A stretch of 64,000 nucleotides of DNA from the NCBI GenBank assembly GCA_041940025.1, contig JBGTSY010000002.1, forward strand, positions 319,824-383,823, in the 5' to 3' direction. The notes beneath the pieces are model-generated. The model had not been told where the DNA came from. It was given only the letters and a program-made list of their open reading frames with translations, and made no database searches. This stretch comes from UBA5859 sp041940025 (GTDB taxonomy: Bacteria > Pseudomonadota > Gammaproteobacteria > UBA5859). Below, one piece after another: positions 51,968-60,082 of the stretch; position 1 is the stretch's first letter; each line of letters opens with the position of its first letter. The position numbers were made by a program, and so were the translations under genes.

Positions 51968-52948
51968 ATGGAGACTCCATACAAAAATCACACCTCTTAT
52001 TTAGCCCTTACAGGTGGCGTAGGGGGCGCTAAGCTTGCAGTGGGGTTATACCATTTGTTGCAGGATTCAGTGAGTTTTGCAGTGAATACGGGTGATGATT
52101 TTGAGCTATATGGTCTGCATATTAGTCCGGACATAGATACCTTGATGTATACCTTGGCCGGTATCTGTCATGCACAACAAGGATGGGGCCGAGCAGAGGA
52201 AACCTGGAGCTTGATGAACAGTTTGCAAGAGTTTGGTGAAGAGGCATGGTTTCAGTTGGGGGACAAAGATCTGGCTACACATATATTGCGTACCGCTAAA
52301 CTGAGATCCGGGCAGACTTTATCAGAGGTGACGGCGCACTTGTGTCGCGCAATTGAAATTAAAGCGCCCATTTATCCCATGAGCGATCAACCAGTGCAAA
52401 CACAAGTTAACACTCAAAGCGGTGAGTGGCTCGATTTTCAACATTACTTTGTCGCCCAGAGATGTGAACCTGTGGTGACAGGTTTTCGATTTATGGGTGT
52501 GGAAAGCGCCGAGGTGAGTCCGGGCTTACAGAAATCATTGCAACGAGAGTTGGCTGGTATTTTTATATGCCCATCTAACCCTTTCGTCAGTGTGGATCCT
52601 ATTTTGTCTGTGGGCGACATGCGCCGTCGTTTAATGCAACAGGCCGCGCCGGTCATTGCGGTGACGCCTATTATCAGTGGTCAGGCGATTAAAGGCCCAA
52701 CTGCAAAAATCATGGCTGAGTTATCTATGCCCACAGATGCGCTCTCTGTAGCCCGGTATTATGCGGCATTCATTGATGGCTTTATTCTAGATGAGAAGGA
52801 CGAACAGTTGGCTCCGTCCATTGAATCATTAGGTATACAGGTGCAATTGGCACCGACCCTAATGCACACATTTGAAGATAAAGTGTCTTTAGCCAAGAGC
52901 TGTTTAAATTTCGCAGATAAATTGAGTCACAGGAAGAAAAGTGCATGA
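51968..52948 (+). CDS. cofD: 2-phospho-L-lactate transferase (CofD/FbiA)
   Basis: A 326-residue CofD protein that joins the phosphoglycerate- or lactate-nucleotide to Fo, making F420-0 (or its dehydro form). Motifs: LTGGVGGAKLAVGLYHLL at the start, NTGDDFELYGLHISPDIDTLMYTLAG, SNPFVSVDPILSVGDMR and a GPTAKIMAELSMP loop. It overlaps cofC by 4 bases. Confidence 0.95.
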   Translation: METPYKNHTSYLALTGGVGGAKLAVGLYHLLQDSVSFAVNTGDDFELYGLHISPDIDTLMYTLAGICHAQQGWGRAEETWSLMNSLQEFGEEAWFQLGDKDLATHILRTAKLRSGQTLSEVTAHLCRAIEIKAPIYPMSDQPVQTQVNTQSGEWLDFQHYFVAQRCEPVVTGFRFMGVESAEVSPGLQKSLQRELAGIFICPSNPFVSVDPILSVGDMRRRLMQQAAPVIAVTPIISGQAIKGPTAKIMAELSMPTDALSVARYYAAFIDGFILDEKDEQLAPSIESLGIQVQLAPTLMHTFEDKVSLAKSCLNFADKLSHRKKSA

Positions 52949-53706
52949 ACAGTCTGTATGCATTGATACCTGTCAAAGATCTATCACAGGCTAAATCGCG
53001 ATTGTCTCCATGGTTAACTGCCGATCAGCGTCGTGCGCTGATGTTGGCCATGTTAAGGGATGTACTTGCGACGGTGACCAACTTTAGTGCCATTGATCAC
53101 ACCTTTTTATTATTGAGTAACGAACAGGACGCAGACTTCTGCTTAGAAGAGAAAGTGACGCCTCTGTTTGAGCCCGAACCTCTAGGTTTAAACGGCGCAT
53201 TGCACTTTGCTGTGGACAAGTTAATGGATAGAGGTGCTCAATCTGCGCTGATAGTACCGGGGGATATTCCGCTGTTGCAATTGAGCGATCTACAGGCATT
53301 GCTGTCTACACGGCCACAAGCTGGCTCTGTGGTAATTGTACCCAACAGAGACCATACTGGTACGAACGCTTTGCTGTGCACAGCCCCGAACTGTTTGCCT
53401 TTTAGTTATGGTGACAACAGTTTTATGCACCATCAACAAAGCGCTGCGGCATTGGCATTAGCATGCCAAACAGCACTGTTACCGAATATGGCATTGGATG
53501 TGGATACACCAGAGGATCTGATGCAGTTGGCCAAAGTGTTAAATCACCCTGTGTTTGATGCGTGTGATGATGCGCAATTACAGAATCGGCCCTTTGCTTT
53601 TGCTTCAGGCTTTACGCAAAGATTGTTACTGTTGCCAGTGTGGCAAGAGATGTTGTCTGTTTGGGTAAAAAACCCACCCACACGGCTGAAACAGGTTTAC
53701 CCTTAA
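52945..53706 (+). CDS. cofC: CofC/FbiD-type guanylyltransferase
   Basis: A 253-residue nucleotidyltransferase that activates 2-phospholactate, phosphoenolpyruvate or 3-phosphoglycerate with GTP in F420 synthesis. Seen: LIPVKDLSQAKSRLSPWL at the N-terminus, VPGDIPLLQLSDL, NRDHTGTNALL, and DVDTPEDLMQL. Proteobacterial CofC of Paraburkholderia prefers 3-phosphoglycerate. Which substrate this one uses cannot be read from the sequence. It starts within the cofD stop (ATGA). Confidence 0.93.
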   Translation: MNSLYALIPVKDLSQAKSRLSPWLTADQRRALMLAMLRDVLATVTNFSAIDHTFLLLSNEQDADFCLEEKVTPLFEPEPLGLNGALHFAVDKLMDRGAQSALIVPGDIPLLQLSDLQALLSTRPQAGSVVIVPNRDHTGTNALLCTAPNCLPFSYGDNSFMHHQQSAAALALACQTALLPNMALDVDTPEDLMQLAKVLNHPVFDACDDAQLQNRPFAFASGFTQRLLLLPVWQEMLSVWVKNPPTRLKQVYP

Positions 53707-53715
53707 GAGGTGATA

Positions 53716-56208
53716 ATGACAGATTCACAACAGCAAGCGACAAGCCAGTTAGTGCAAGCAGTTGAGCAAGCGGACTCACTGGAACACTGGATTGCCATTG
53801 GTAGTCAGTATTCCCTGGGTGAGTTAATGGAATGGGCAGCCGCAATGCGTGATCATGGGCATGGCGATCTGGTTAGCTATTCTAAGAAGGTATTTATTCC
53901 TTTAACCCAACTCTGTCGTGACGTATGCCATTACTGTACTTTCGCTCGCTCGCCCAAGGAATTAGCCTCAGCCTATTTGCCTATTGAAAAGGTGTTGGAG
54001 ATTGCCACAGCGGGGCAGCAGGCCGGTTGTCAGGAGGCACTGTTTACCTTGGGGGATAATCCAGAAGCACGCTATCGCACCGCACGGGAGTGGCTAGCGG
54101 CAGAAGGGTTTACTTCTACCCTGGACTATTTACGTCATGCCGCCAAAAGGGTATCAGAAGAGACCGACTTGCTCCCGCACCTGAATCCCGGATTGATGGA
54201 TCTCAAAGAGTTACAGCAGCTACGGCAGGTGTCTGCCTCCATGGGCATTATGCTGGAATCTACTTCAGAGCGTTTGTTAGAAAAAGGACAAGTGCATTAC
54301 GGCTCACCAGACAAAGCCCCTGAAAAGAGAGTGGCTTGTATTGAAGCAGCAGGGCAAGCAGCGATCCCCTTTACCAGTGGAATTTTAATCGGTATCGGGG
54401 AAACTAAGACTGAGCGAATTCAATCATTACTGGCGCTCAAGGCGTTACATGATCACTATGGTCATGTTCAGGAAGTGATCATTCAAAATTTTCGTGCCAA
54501 ACAAAAAACAAAATTGGCCAATGCAGATGAGCCTGGATTAGAAGAGCTGCTGTGGACAATTGCCATGGCGCGTCTGATATTGGGTTCCGAGATGAATATT
54601 CAAGCGCCACCTAATTTGAGCCCTGGTGTCTTGCCGCAGCTCATTGCTGCTGGCATTAATGACTGGGGTGGTGTGTCGCCAGTGACACCAGACTATGTGA
54701 ATCCTGAGGCCCCTTGGCCACACTTGGTCAAATTAGAACAGCAGACTGCCCAAGCCGGTAAGCTGTTAGTGCAAAGATTGACTGCTTATCCTACCTATGT
54801 GCGTGAACCCAATCGTTGGTTTGACTCTGACATACAGCGCAAAGTGATGGCAAAGAGTGACGCTCAAGGTTTGGCACGAACAGACAATTGGGCAGCAGGT
54901 GCGTTGAATCCTCCGCCACTCAATGGCAACAATCGAAATTCGAAGACTAAAGTCAGTCACCATCAGATCACGGACGTGTTGCAAAAAGCGACGCAGCAAG
55001 AGAGCTTGACTGAAGCGGAGATTGTGACTCTATTTCAGTCCCGTGGCGAGACATTTGAATTGATATGCGAGACGGCCAATGAATTCAGGCAGCAGGTAGT
55101 GGGTGACGCGGTGACCTATGTGGTCAATCGCAACATCAATTACACCAATGTCTGTTACTTTCGTTGTCAGTTTTGCGCCTTTTCAAAAGGCAAGACGAGT
55201 GAAAACTTGCGTGGTAAACCCTACCTATTGAGTCATGAGGAGATCTCACGCCGTACACTGGAAGCCTGGCAGCGGGGTGCCACAGAAGTGTGCTTGCAAG
55301 GAGGCATTCATCCCCAATACAGTGGACAGACCTATCTCGATATTTGTCGCACCATCAAGGAAACGGTGCCAGATATTCATATTCATGCTTTTTCAGCATT
55401 GGAGATTTGGCAGGGCGCAAACACTTTAAAAGTGCCTATGCAAGCGTATTTACAGGAGTTAAAAGCCGCCGGCCTGGGTAGTCTGCCAGGCACCGCCGCT
55501 GAAATTCTTGACGATGAGGTGCGTGCTCGTTTATGTCCGGACAAGATCAACACAGCTCAATGGTTACAAATTATAGAAACTGCGCATCGTCTAGAGCTTC
55601 CCACAACTGCAACCATTATGTTTGGCCATCTGGATGGTTATCACCATTGGGCGCGCCATCTATTGCATTTAAAAAACCTACAGGCGAAAACGGGTGGTTT
55701 TACTGAGTTAGCGATGTTGCCATTTGTGCACATGCACGCCCCTGTGTTTTTAAAAGGTCGTGCACGCCGTGGCCCTACTTATCGCGAGACAGTGTTGATG
55801 CATGCGGTGGCGCGTTTGGTGTTGCATCCTCATTTTAAGAATATTCAGACCTCCTGGACCAAATTAGGCAGAGAAGGGGCGTTACATTGTTTAAACGCGG
55901 GTGCCAACGATCTGGGCGGCACACTGATGAATGAAACCATTACCCGAGCAGCGGGTGCCAGTCATGGGCAGGAGAATGCACCTCGTCAGATGGAGGAGTG
56001 GATCCGATCCATCAAGCGGATACCCAAACAGCGCACCACTCTGTATGCAGAGGCGCCAATCAATCAACAAAAGTTATCTTATTCGGCGTCACCACTTGAG
56101 GAGCCTCAGTATCAATTGGCGGGTCAGTTTCAACGCACGAACAAGAAGCAAACTTTATTGCGAGTGGAATATCCGCACCAAATCATGACAGGTCAGGAGA
56201 TCGTGTGA
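53716..56208 (+). CDS. fbiC: Fo synthase, CofG-CofH fusion (FbiC)
   Basis: An 830-residue two-domain radical SAM protein that makes Fo (7,8-didemethyl-8-hydroxy-5-deazariboflavin) from tyrosine and a ribityl-diaminouracil. The N-terminal CofG half has the cluster C67-X3-C71-X2-C74 (CRDVCHYC), and the C-terminal CofH half has C480-X3-C484-X2-C487 (CYFRCQFC). Length and order equal the mycobacterial FbiC (about 856), and fusion of both enzymes is typical of bacteria rather than methanogens. ATG at 53716 is preferred over GTG at 53710 because AGAGG lies 5 bases before it. It starts 9 bases after cofC. Confidence 0.96.
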   Translation: MTDSQQQATSQLVQAVEQADSLEHWIAIGSQYSLGELMEWAAAMRDHGHGDLVSYSKKVFIPLTQLCRDVCHYCTFARSPKELASAYLPIEKVLEIATAGQQAGCQEALFTLGDNPEARYRTAREWLAAEGFTSTLDYLRHAAKRVSEETDLLPHLNPGLMDLKELQQLRQVSASMGIMLESTSERLLEKGQVHYGSPDKAPEKRVACIEAAGQAAIPFTSGILIGIGETKTERIQSLLALKALHDHYGHVQEVIIQNFRAKQKTKLANADEPGLEELLWTIAMARLILGSEMNIQAPPNLSPGVLPQLIAAGINDWGGVSPVTPDYVNPEAPWPHLVKLEQQTAQAGKLLVQRLTAYPTYVREPNRWFDSDIQRKVMAKSDAQGLARTDNWAAGALNPPPLNGNNRNSKTKVSHHQITDVLQKATQQESLTEAEIVTLFQSRGETFELICETANEFRQQVVGDAVTYVVNRNINYTNVCYFRCQFCAFSKGKTSENLRGKPYLLSHEEISRRTLEAWQRGATEVCLQGGIHPQYSGQTYLDICRTIKETVPDIHIHAFSALEIWQGANTLKVPMQAYLQELKAAGLGSLPGTAAEILDDEVRARLCPDKINTAQWLQIIETAHRLELPTTATIMFGHLDGYHHWARHLLHLKNLQAKTGGFTELAMLPFVHMHAPVFLKGRARRGPTYRETVLMHAVARLVLHPHFKNIQTSWTKLGREGALHCLNAGANDLGGTLMNETITRAAGASHGQENAPRQMEEWIRSIKRIPKQRTTLYAEAPINQQKLSYSASPLEEPQYQLAGQFQRTNKKQTLLRVEYPHQIMTGQEIV

Positions 56209-56273
56209 GATCCCATTCCGGGCCCCATGAATTTTAAGAAACAAATATGAGTCAATAGATGGGAGAGCAGAAA

Positions 56274-57308
56274 ATGAAATTAGGAATGGTTGGTGGGTAT
56301 GGCGGTAAAGAGGTGAATGTCAATTTGCCGCTGATTAAACATGCAGAAAATTTAGGGTATGACTCCACCTGGACTGCGGAAGCTTGGGGCGCAGATGCGA
56401 TTTCACCTGCAGCCTGGATATTGGCGCAAACAGAAAAAATAAAAGTGGGTACGGCTATCATGCAGATGGTGGCACGTACACCGGCAAACGCGGCAATGAC
56501 CGCCATGACATTGAACCAACTCTCTGGTGGCCGGTTCATTGCTGGACTAGGTGCCTCAGGACCACAGGTGGTTGAAGGGTGGCATGGCGTGGCGTATGGC
56601 AGGCCACTTACCCGGACTCGTGAATATATTTCTATCATGCGCAAAATCATGGCCCGCGAAGACAAAGTCACCCATGAAGGTTTTCACTATCAAATGCCAT
56701 ACAAAGGCGAAGATGGAACGGGTCTGGGTAAGCCGCTTAAGTCTATATTAAAGGCAGATACCACAATTCCTATTTATACCGCCTCCATTACGCCGAAAGG
56801 GATCGAGCTTTCCGCCGAAGTTGCCGATGGATTTTTCCCGGTATGGATGGATCCGGAGCGTTATGACATTTTTGAGGAGTCAATCAATGCGGGATTGAAA
56901 AAGTCGGGACGTACCTTGGATGATTTCACGGTCGCGCCGTTCGTGACAGTGGTGGTAGGGGACAGTCTCGATGGTTGCCGTATGCCGGTGAAAGGGATGT
57001 TAGCGCTCTATATAGGTGGCATGGGGGCTCGAGAGAAAAACTTTTATAACGATTTCGCCTCGGCGATGGGTTATGAAGCCGATGCCAAGAAGATCCAGGA
57101 TCTCTATCTCGATGGCAAGAAAGCTGAGGCAATGGCGGCGGTACCTGACGCATTGGTGGACGAAATTGCGTTGCTGGGTCCGAAAGAGCGCATTAAAGAT
57201 CGCTTACAAGCCTGGATAGAAGCGGGCAAGAAGGGCCATGTAGGTAGCATGCTGGTCGGCGCTGGCCAACCGGAGGCATTGGAGTTGATTGCTGAAGAAG
57301 TGCTTTAA
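56274..57308 (+). CDS. F420-dependent luciferase-like oxidoreductase
   Basis: A 344-residue LLM-class protein with the TIM-barrel fold of F420-dependent reductases and dehydrogenases. Seen: MKLGMVGGYGGKEVNV, YDSTWTAEAWG, VGTAIMQMVARTPANAAMTAMTLNQLSGGRFIAGLGASG. The last is the family strand-loop near the F420 site. It belongs to the group of mer/adh-like F420 enzymes whose substrates are unknown. ATG at 56274 has GGAG 8 bases before it, better than ATG at 56259. It ends the F420 run. Confidence 0.9.
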   Translation: MKLGMVGGYGGKEVNVNLPLIKHAENLGYDSTWTAEAWGADAISPAAWILAQTEKIKVGTAIMQMVARTPANAAMTAMTLNQLSGGRFIAGLGASGPQVVEGWHGVAYGRPLTRTREYISIMRKIMAREDKVTHEGFHYQMPYKGEDGTGLGKPLKSILKADTTIPIYTASITPKGIELSAEVADGFFPVWMDPERYDIFEESINAGLKKSGRTLDDFTVAPFVTVVVGDSLDGCRMPVKGMLALYIGGMGAREKNFYNDFASAMGYEADAKKIQDLYLDGKKAEAMAAVPDALVDEIALLGPKERIKDRLQAWIEAGKKGHVGSMLVGAGQPEALELIAEEVL

Positions 57309-57337
57309 ATTAAGAAATGGTCACTCTAAGTTGATGC

Positions 57338-57362
57338 AGGCGCCCTAGGGCGCCTTAATTAT
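57338..57362 (+). terminator. Palindromic terminator after the F420 operon
   Basis: AGGCGCCC-TA-GGGCGCCT (57338-57355) is a perfect 18-base palindrome, followed by TTAATTAT, a weak T tail. It lies 30 bases after the LLM oxidoreductase stop. Confidence 0.65.
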
Positions 57363-57384
57363 TTATGGAATGAATAACGGCTAT

Positions 57385-57410
57385 ATTAATTATCCATTTC
57401 AATAATTAAT
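57385..57410. promoter_or_regulatory. Candidate LysR operator upstream of the 44-residue gene
   Basis: ATTAATTAT-CCATTTCA-ATAATTAAT is a perfect dyad with 9-base arms. Its core TCCATTTCAAyAATTA recurs at 58771-58786 next to the LysR gene start. The arms are AT-rich, as in many LysR sites. It is 112 bases before the small membrane protein gene. Confidence 0.5.
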
Positions 57411-57521
57411 AGCAGCAGTGCACAATAGCTCTCAAATCAGGGCAGTCTGAATCAGCGAAAGTTCACAACAGCTCTGATAGCAGATCTAAACACTGGAACA
57501 GACTTAAGAAAGGACATGCAC

Positions 57522-57656
57522 ATGTATTTAAAAAAAATTCCTGCTTGGTTACAAAATAGCGCCATTTTTAGCGGCACGTTATTGATGAGCATCATTACCC
57601 TGACCAGTGTGGTGCTAGTGAGCGGCCCCATGATGTACACCGGCTACGTGCTCTAG
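57522..57656 (+). CDS. Small membrane protein, 44 residues
   Basis: A short gene with a good ribosome site (AAGAAAGGA, 7 bases before ATG). The product has a basic start (MYLKKIPAWL), one hydrophobic helix (ISGTLLMSIITLTSVVLVSG-like, residues ~14-36) and a short tail (MMYTGYVL). An in-frame ATG at 57516 is too close to the ribosome site. It ends before a strong terminator, so it has its own unit. Function unknown. A candidate LysR site lies upstream. Confidence 0.6.
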   Translation: MYLKKIPAWLQNSAIFSGTLLMSIITLTSVVLVSGPMMYTGYVL

Positions 57657-57735
57657 TCATGACAGGTTTTTTATTGATATTTTTTAGACTCTCCAACTGT
57701 ACTTCCATCCTGTAACTCTCTTCATGGGATAATTC

Positions 57736-57774
57736 AGCGAGTGTCACCCTCCTTGGGGCACTCGCTATTTTTTT
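57736..57774 (+). terminator. Strong terminator after the small gene
   Basis: AGCGAGTG pairs with CACTCGCT around a 15-base loop (which can also fold CCC with GGG), followed by ATTTTTTT. A clear intrinsic terminator for the 44-residue gene. Confidence 0.88.
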
Positions 57775-57835
57775 ATCCGTCTGTGGCAACTCCCCTTATC
57801 CCGAAGGGATGCAAATACTAGCGTGTTGCACTGGA

Positions 57836-58744
57836 TTAGATACTGTATGCGGTCTGCAATAAAAACTGATGAAACCACTGTTGAACAGGCGTCTGCTTTA
57901 AAGTTTTCGATCTCAGTGAGTGGATGGACCAAGGGGCAAATTTAATCGGAGGCGTGTAAATACGACAGTTGGCTTGATTGGCAATTTGTGATGCCAGTCG
58001 CTGACTCACAATGGCGATGAAGTCTGACTGGGCAATCAAATGGGGTACTACTAAAAAATGGGCCACGGTGACGGCTGTACGCGGTGCAGGTTTATGACGT
58101 TTTTTTAATTCAGCTTTGACCAGGCGTTGGGTGTCGTCTCGTAGAGAGGTGAAAATATGGGGTGTGTTGCAAAAGGTATTGAGAGTTAAGCGTTCATCTA
58201 TATCTGGATGTTGTTTGCGGGCAATGCAAACGAAATGATCATCATAAAGATGCGCGGACTCGAAACGCTTGGGAATGGGATCAAATACACCCAGTGCCAC
58301 ATCTATGTCACCGGCATCAATTTGGCCGTGGATATGATCTTTATCGAGAGGATGAAAGCGGAGGTTCACTCTGGGCGCACTTTCTTGCAGGCGTTTTAGT
58401 AGTGTGGGAACCAAGACCAGCTCCACCGTGTCGCTGGTGGCGAGATGAATCGTACCTTCACATTGCTGAGGATCAAATTCATCATGAGTCGCGAGTGCTA
58501 TGCGTACTCCATTTAGCGCTTCGCGGATAGGTTGTTCTAATTCCAAGGCTTTGGATGTGGGTATCATGCCATTAGGTGTGCGGATAAATAGCTCGTCCTT
58601 AAATAGATATCTCAAACGATTGAGCGCGTTGCTCACTGAGGGTTGCGCCCGCGCCACGCGCTCGGCAGCGCGGGTGACATTGCGTTCGTCCAGCAGTGCC
58701 TCGAATACCACCAGTAAATTCAGGTCAACCGAATTAAGATTCAT
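57836..58744 (-). CDS. LysR-family regulator
   Basis: A 302-residue LysR protein. N-terminal helix-turn-helix DLNLLVVFEALLDERNVTRAAERVARAQPSVSNALNRLR, then a two-subdomain effector region. It is close in pattern to NahR/LinR-type regulators of aromatic or nitro compound genes. The ATG at 58744 gives the family start (MNLNSVDLNLL). An upstream ATG at 58783 would prepend a hydrophobic run unlike the family. A dyad-like site at 58766-58787 stands just before it, and a copy near 57385 precedes the small membrane gene. Confidence 0.9.
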   Translation of the reverse strand: MNLNSVDLNLLVVFEALLDERNVTRAAERVARAQPSVSNALNRLRYLFKDELFIRTPNGMIPTSKALELEQPIREALNGVRIALATHDEFDPQQCEGTIHLATSDTVELVLVPTLLKRLQESAPRVNLRFHPLDKDHIHGQIDAGDIDVALGVFDPIPKRFESAHLYDDHFVCIARKQHPDIDERLTLNTFCNTPHIFTSLRDDTQRLVKAELKKRHKPAPRTAVTVAHFLVVPHLIAQSDFIAIVSQRLASQIANQANCRIYTPPIKFAPWSIHSLRSKTLKQTPVQQWFHQFLLQTAYSI

Positions 58745-58765
58745 AAAATGAATAATAAAAATAAT

Positions 58766-58787
58766 AATAATCCATTTCAACAATTAT
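58766..58787. promoter_or_regulatory. Candidate LysR autoregulatory site
   Basis: AATAAT-CCATTTCA-ACAATTAT repeats the core of the dyad at 57385-57410 with one core change and poorer arms. It lies 22 bases before the LysR start on the minus strand, where autoregulatory sites normally lie. Confidence 0.45.
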
Positions 58788-59253
58788 CTGACTCTGCCCA
58801 TAATAGTGACATGATTCATCGTAAACAGAAGGAGGCACAGACAGCATGTTATATCACTGGGAAAACGGCGAACTCGCCGGGACGCGTAACCATCAACAGA
58901 GTCCACGAGATGCGCCTCAGATTAGGTTCAAGTCACAATTCTAATTGGTATGAAACAGGGGTGACGACACGGAAAATCGGTGGTTCAGGCAGTATAAATT
59001 TAGTATATTTTGGATTCTTTGTATGACGAACGAATGAACTTAATAGTACACAAGGACTGCACGCCGATTGGCAGTCATGCGACACCCTCAACCCTACGAG
59101 CCCACGTTTTACGTGGGCTTTTTTTGTCAAATGACCGACTTCTCCAGATGTGTGCAGGTACTTGCCTCGCTATTTTGTCACCCATTGACTGGACATAACC
59201 AAGCAATTTAGCCAGACTGAACGCCAGATAAAAATGAACTGCTGAGGTCTCCC
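58784..59253. other. Gap with a terminator but no gene, possible small RNA
   Basis: About 470 bases between the LysR gene and the next coding gene. No convincing open frame precedes the strong terminator at 59099. A promoter-like TTCAGG / TATATT pair near 58986-59010 would start a transcript of about 100 bases ending at that terminator. Confidence 0.35.
59099..59125 (+). terminator. Intrinsic terminator without an assigned gene
   Basis: AGCCCACGT-TTT-ACGTGGGCT followed by six further T (59120-59125), nine perfect pairs. The stop of the nearest plus-strand gene is well upstream, so it may end a small RNA. Confidence 0.9.
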
Positions 59254-59613
59254 ATGAAAAAAATTGCGCTCATTGGTGTGTTTTGTTTGCTACCCCAGTT
59301 GGCTTGGAGTGAAAAATGTGAATCTGGATCTATGGCATGTGTGAGTGGATCAGCCGATGCGCTCAGCAGCCGTCAAAAAGAGATTCAAGAGCGTTTAAAA
59401 AGACAGGAAGAGATTAAACGCAAAGCACGCACTGCTGCGTCCAATATTGGCAATGCTGAGTTTACTCGAATCCAGAATCGATATACTGCGTTGGCGGATC
59501 CCTCGATTGCCAAGTTAATGGCGAAATACAAACGTCACTACTATAACGCATTGTTGGCTGAGGGATTCACTGCGGCTCAGGCGCTACAGATTATTACTGA
59601 CTCCAACCCATAG
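59254..59613 (+). CDS. Small exported hypothetical protein
   Basis: A 119-residue protein with a signal peptide (MKKIALIGVFCLLPQLAWSEKC). Two Cys follow (CESGSMAC), probably forming a disulfide. The rest is a charged coiled-coil-like helix (SRQKEIQERLKRQEEIKRKAR) and a C-terminal helical region. No family recognised. A DUF1761-type gene follows after 7 bases. Confidence 0.7.
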   Translation: MKKIALIGVFCLLPQLAWSEKCESGSMACVSGSADALSSRQKEIQERLKRQEEIKRKARTAASNIGNAEFTRIQNRYTALADPSIAKLMAKYKRHYYNALLAEGFTAAQALQIITDSNP

Positions 59614-59620
59614 CGATGAC

Positions 59621-60034
59621 TTGCGAGAAAATGAATTGGCTCATATAAACTTTCTTGGCGTCTTGATCGCCACACTAGTGAGTTTTGTGCTAGGTGCGCT
59701 CTGGTATTCTCCTGTGCTCTTTCAAAAATATTGGTTGCAGGCGGCGAAAATAGACAATGAAATGGAGTTAGATAATCCTCTATTAGTCTATTCAATGACC
59801 GCACTGCTCACCTTGTTCAGTGCACTTGCATTGGATATTCTGTTGGGCCCCAATCCACATTGGCGAGATGCATTGGGCACGGCCTTGTTGTTGGGAGGAG
59901 GCATAGTGGCACCTTCGATGGCGGTGAATTACCTTTTTGTGCAAAACCAATCCATGCACTGGGCGATAGATGCCGGGTTTCATTTGTTTCGTCTATCCCT
60001 GATGGCGATGATATTTGTCATTTGGCCTCAGTGA
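59621..60034 (+). CDS. DUF1761 membrane protein
   Basis: A 137-residue protein with four membrane helices, including VLGALWYSPVLFQKYWLQ, the DUF1761 hallmark (GxxWYSPxxFGxxW). The start used is a TTG at 59621, 7 bases after the preceding stop, because no ATG lies before the first helix. Function unknown. Confidence 0.75.
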   Translation: MRENELAHINFLGVLIATLVSFVLGALWYSPVLFQKYWLQAAKIDNEMELDNPLLVYSMTALLTLFSALALDILLGPNPHWRDALGTALLLGGGIVAPSMAVNYLFVQNQSMHWAIDAGFHLFRLSLMAMIFVIWPQ

Positions 60035-60082
60035 ATGGACGCGATTGTATCCCCACTTGGCAACCGCTTAAGGAGTCGCTGA

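Noticed and set aside
57595..57789. Minus-strand 64-codon frame across the small gene and terminator
   Set aside because: Overlaps a strong terminator and a better supported small gene on the other strand.
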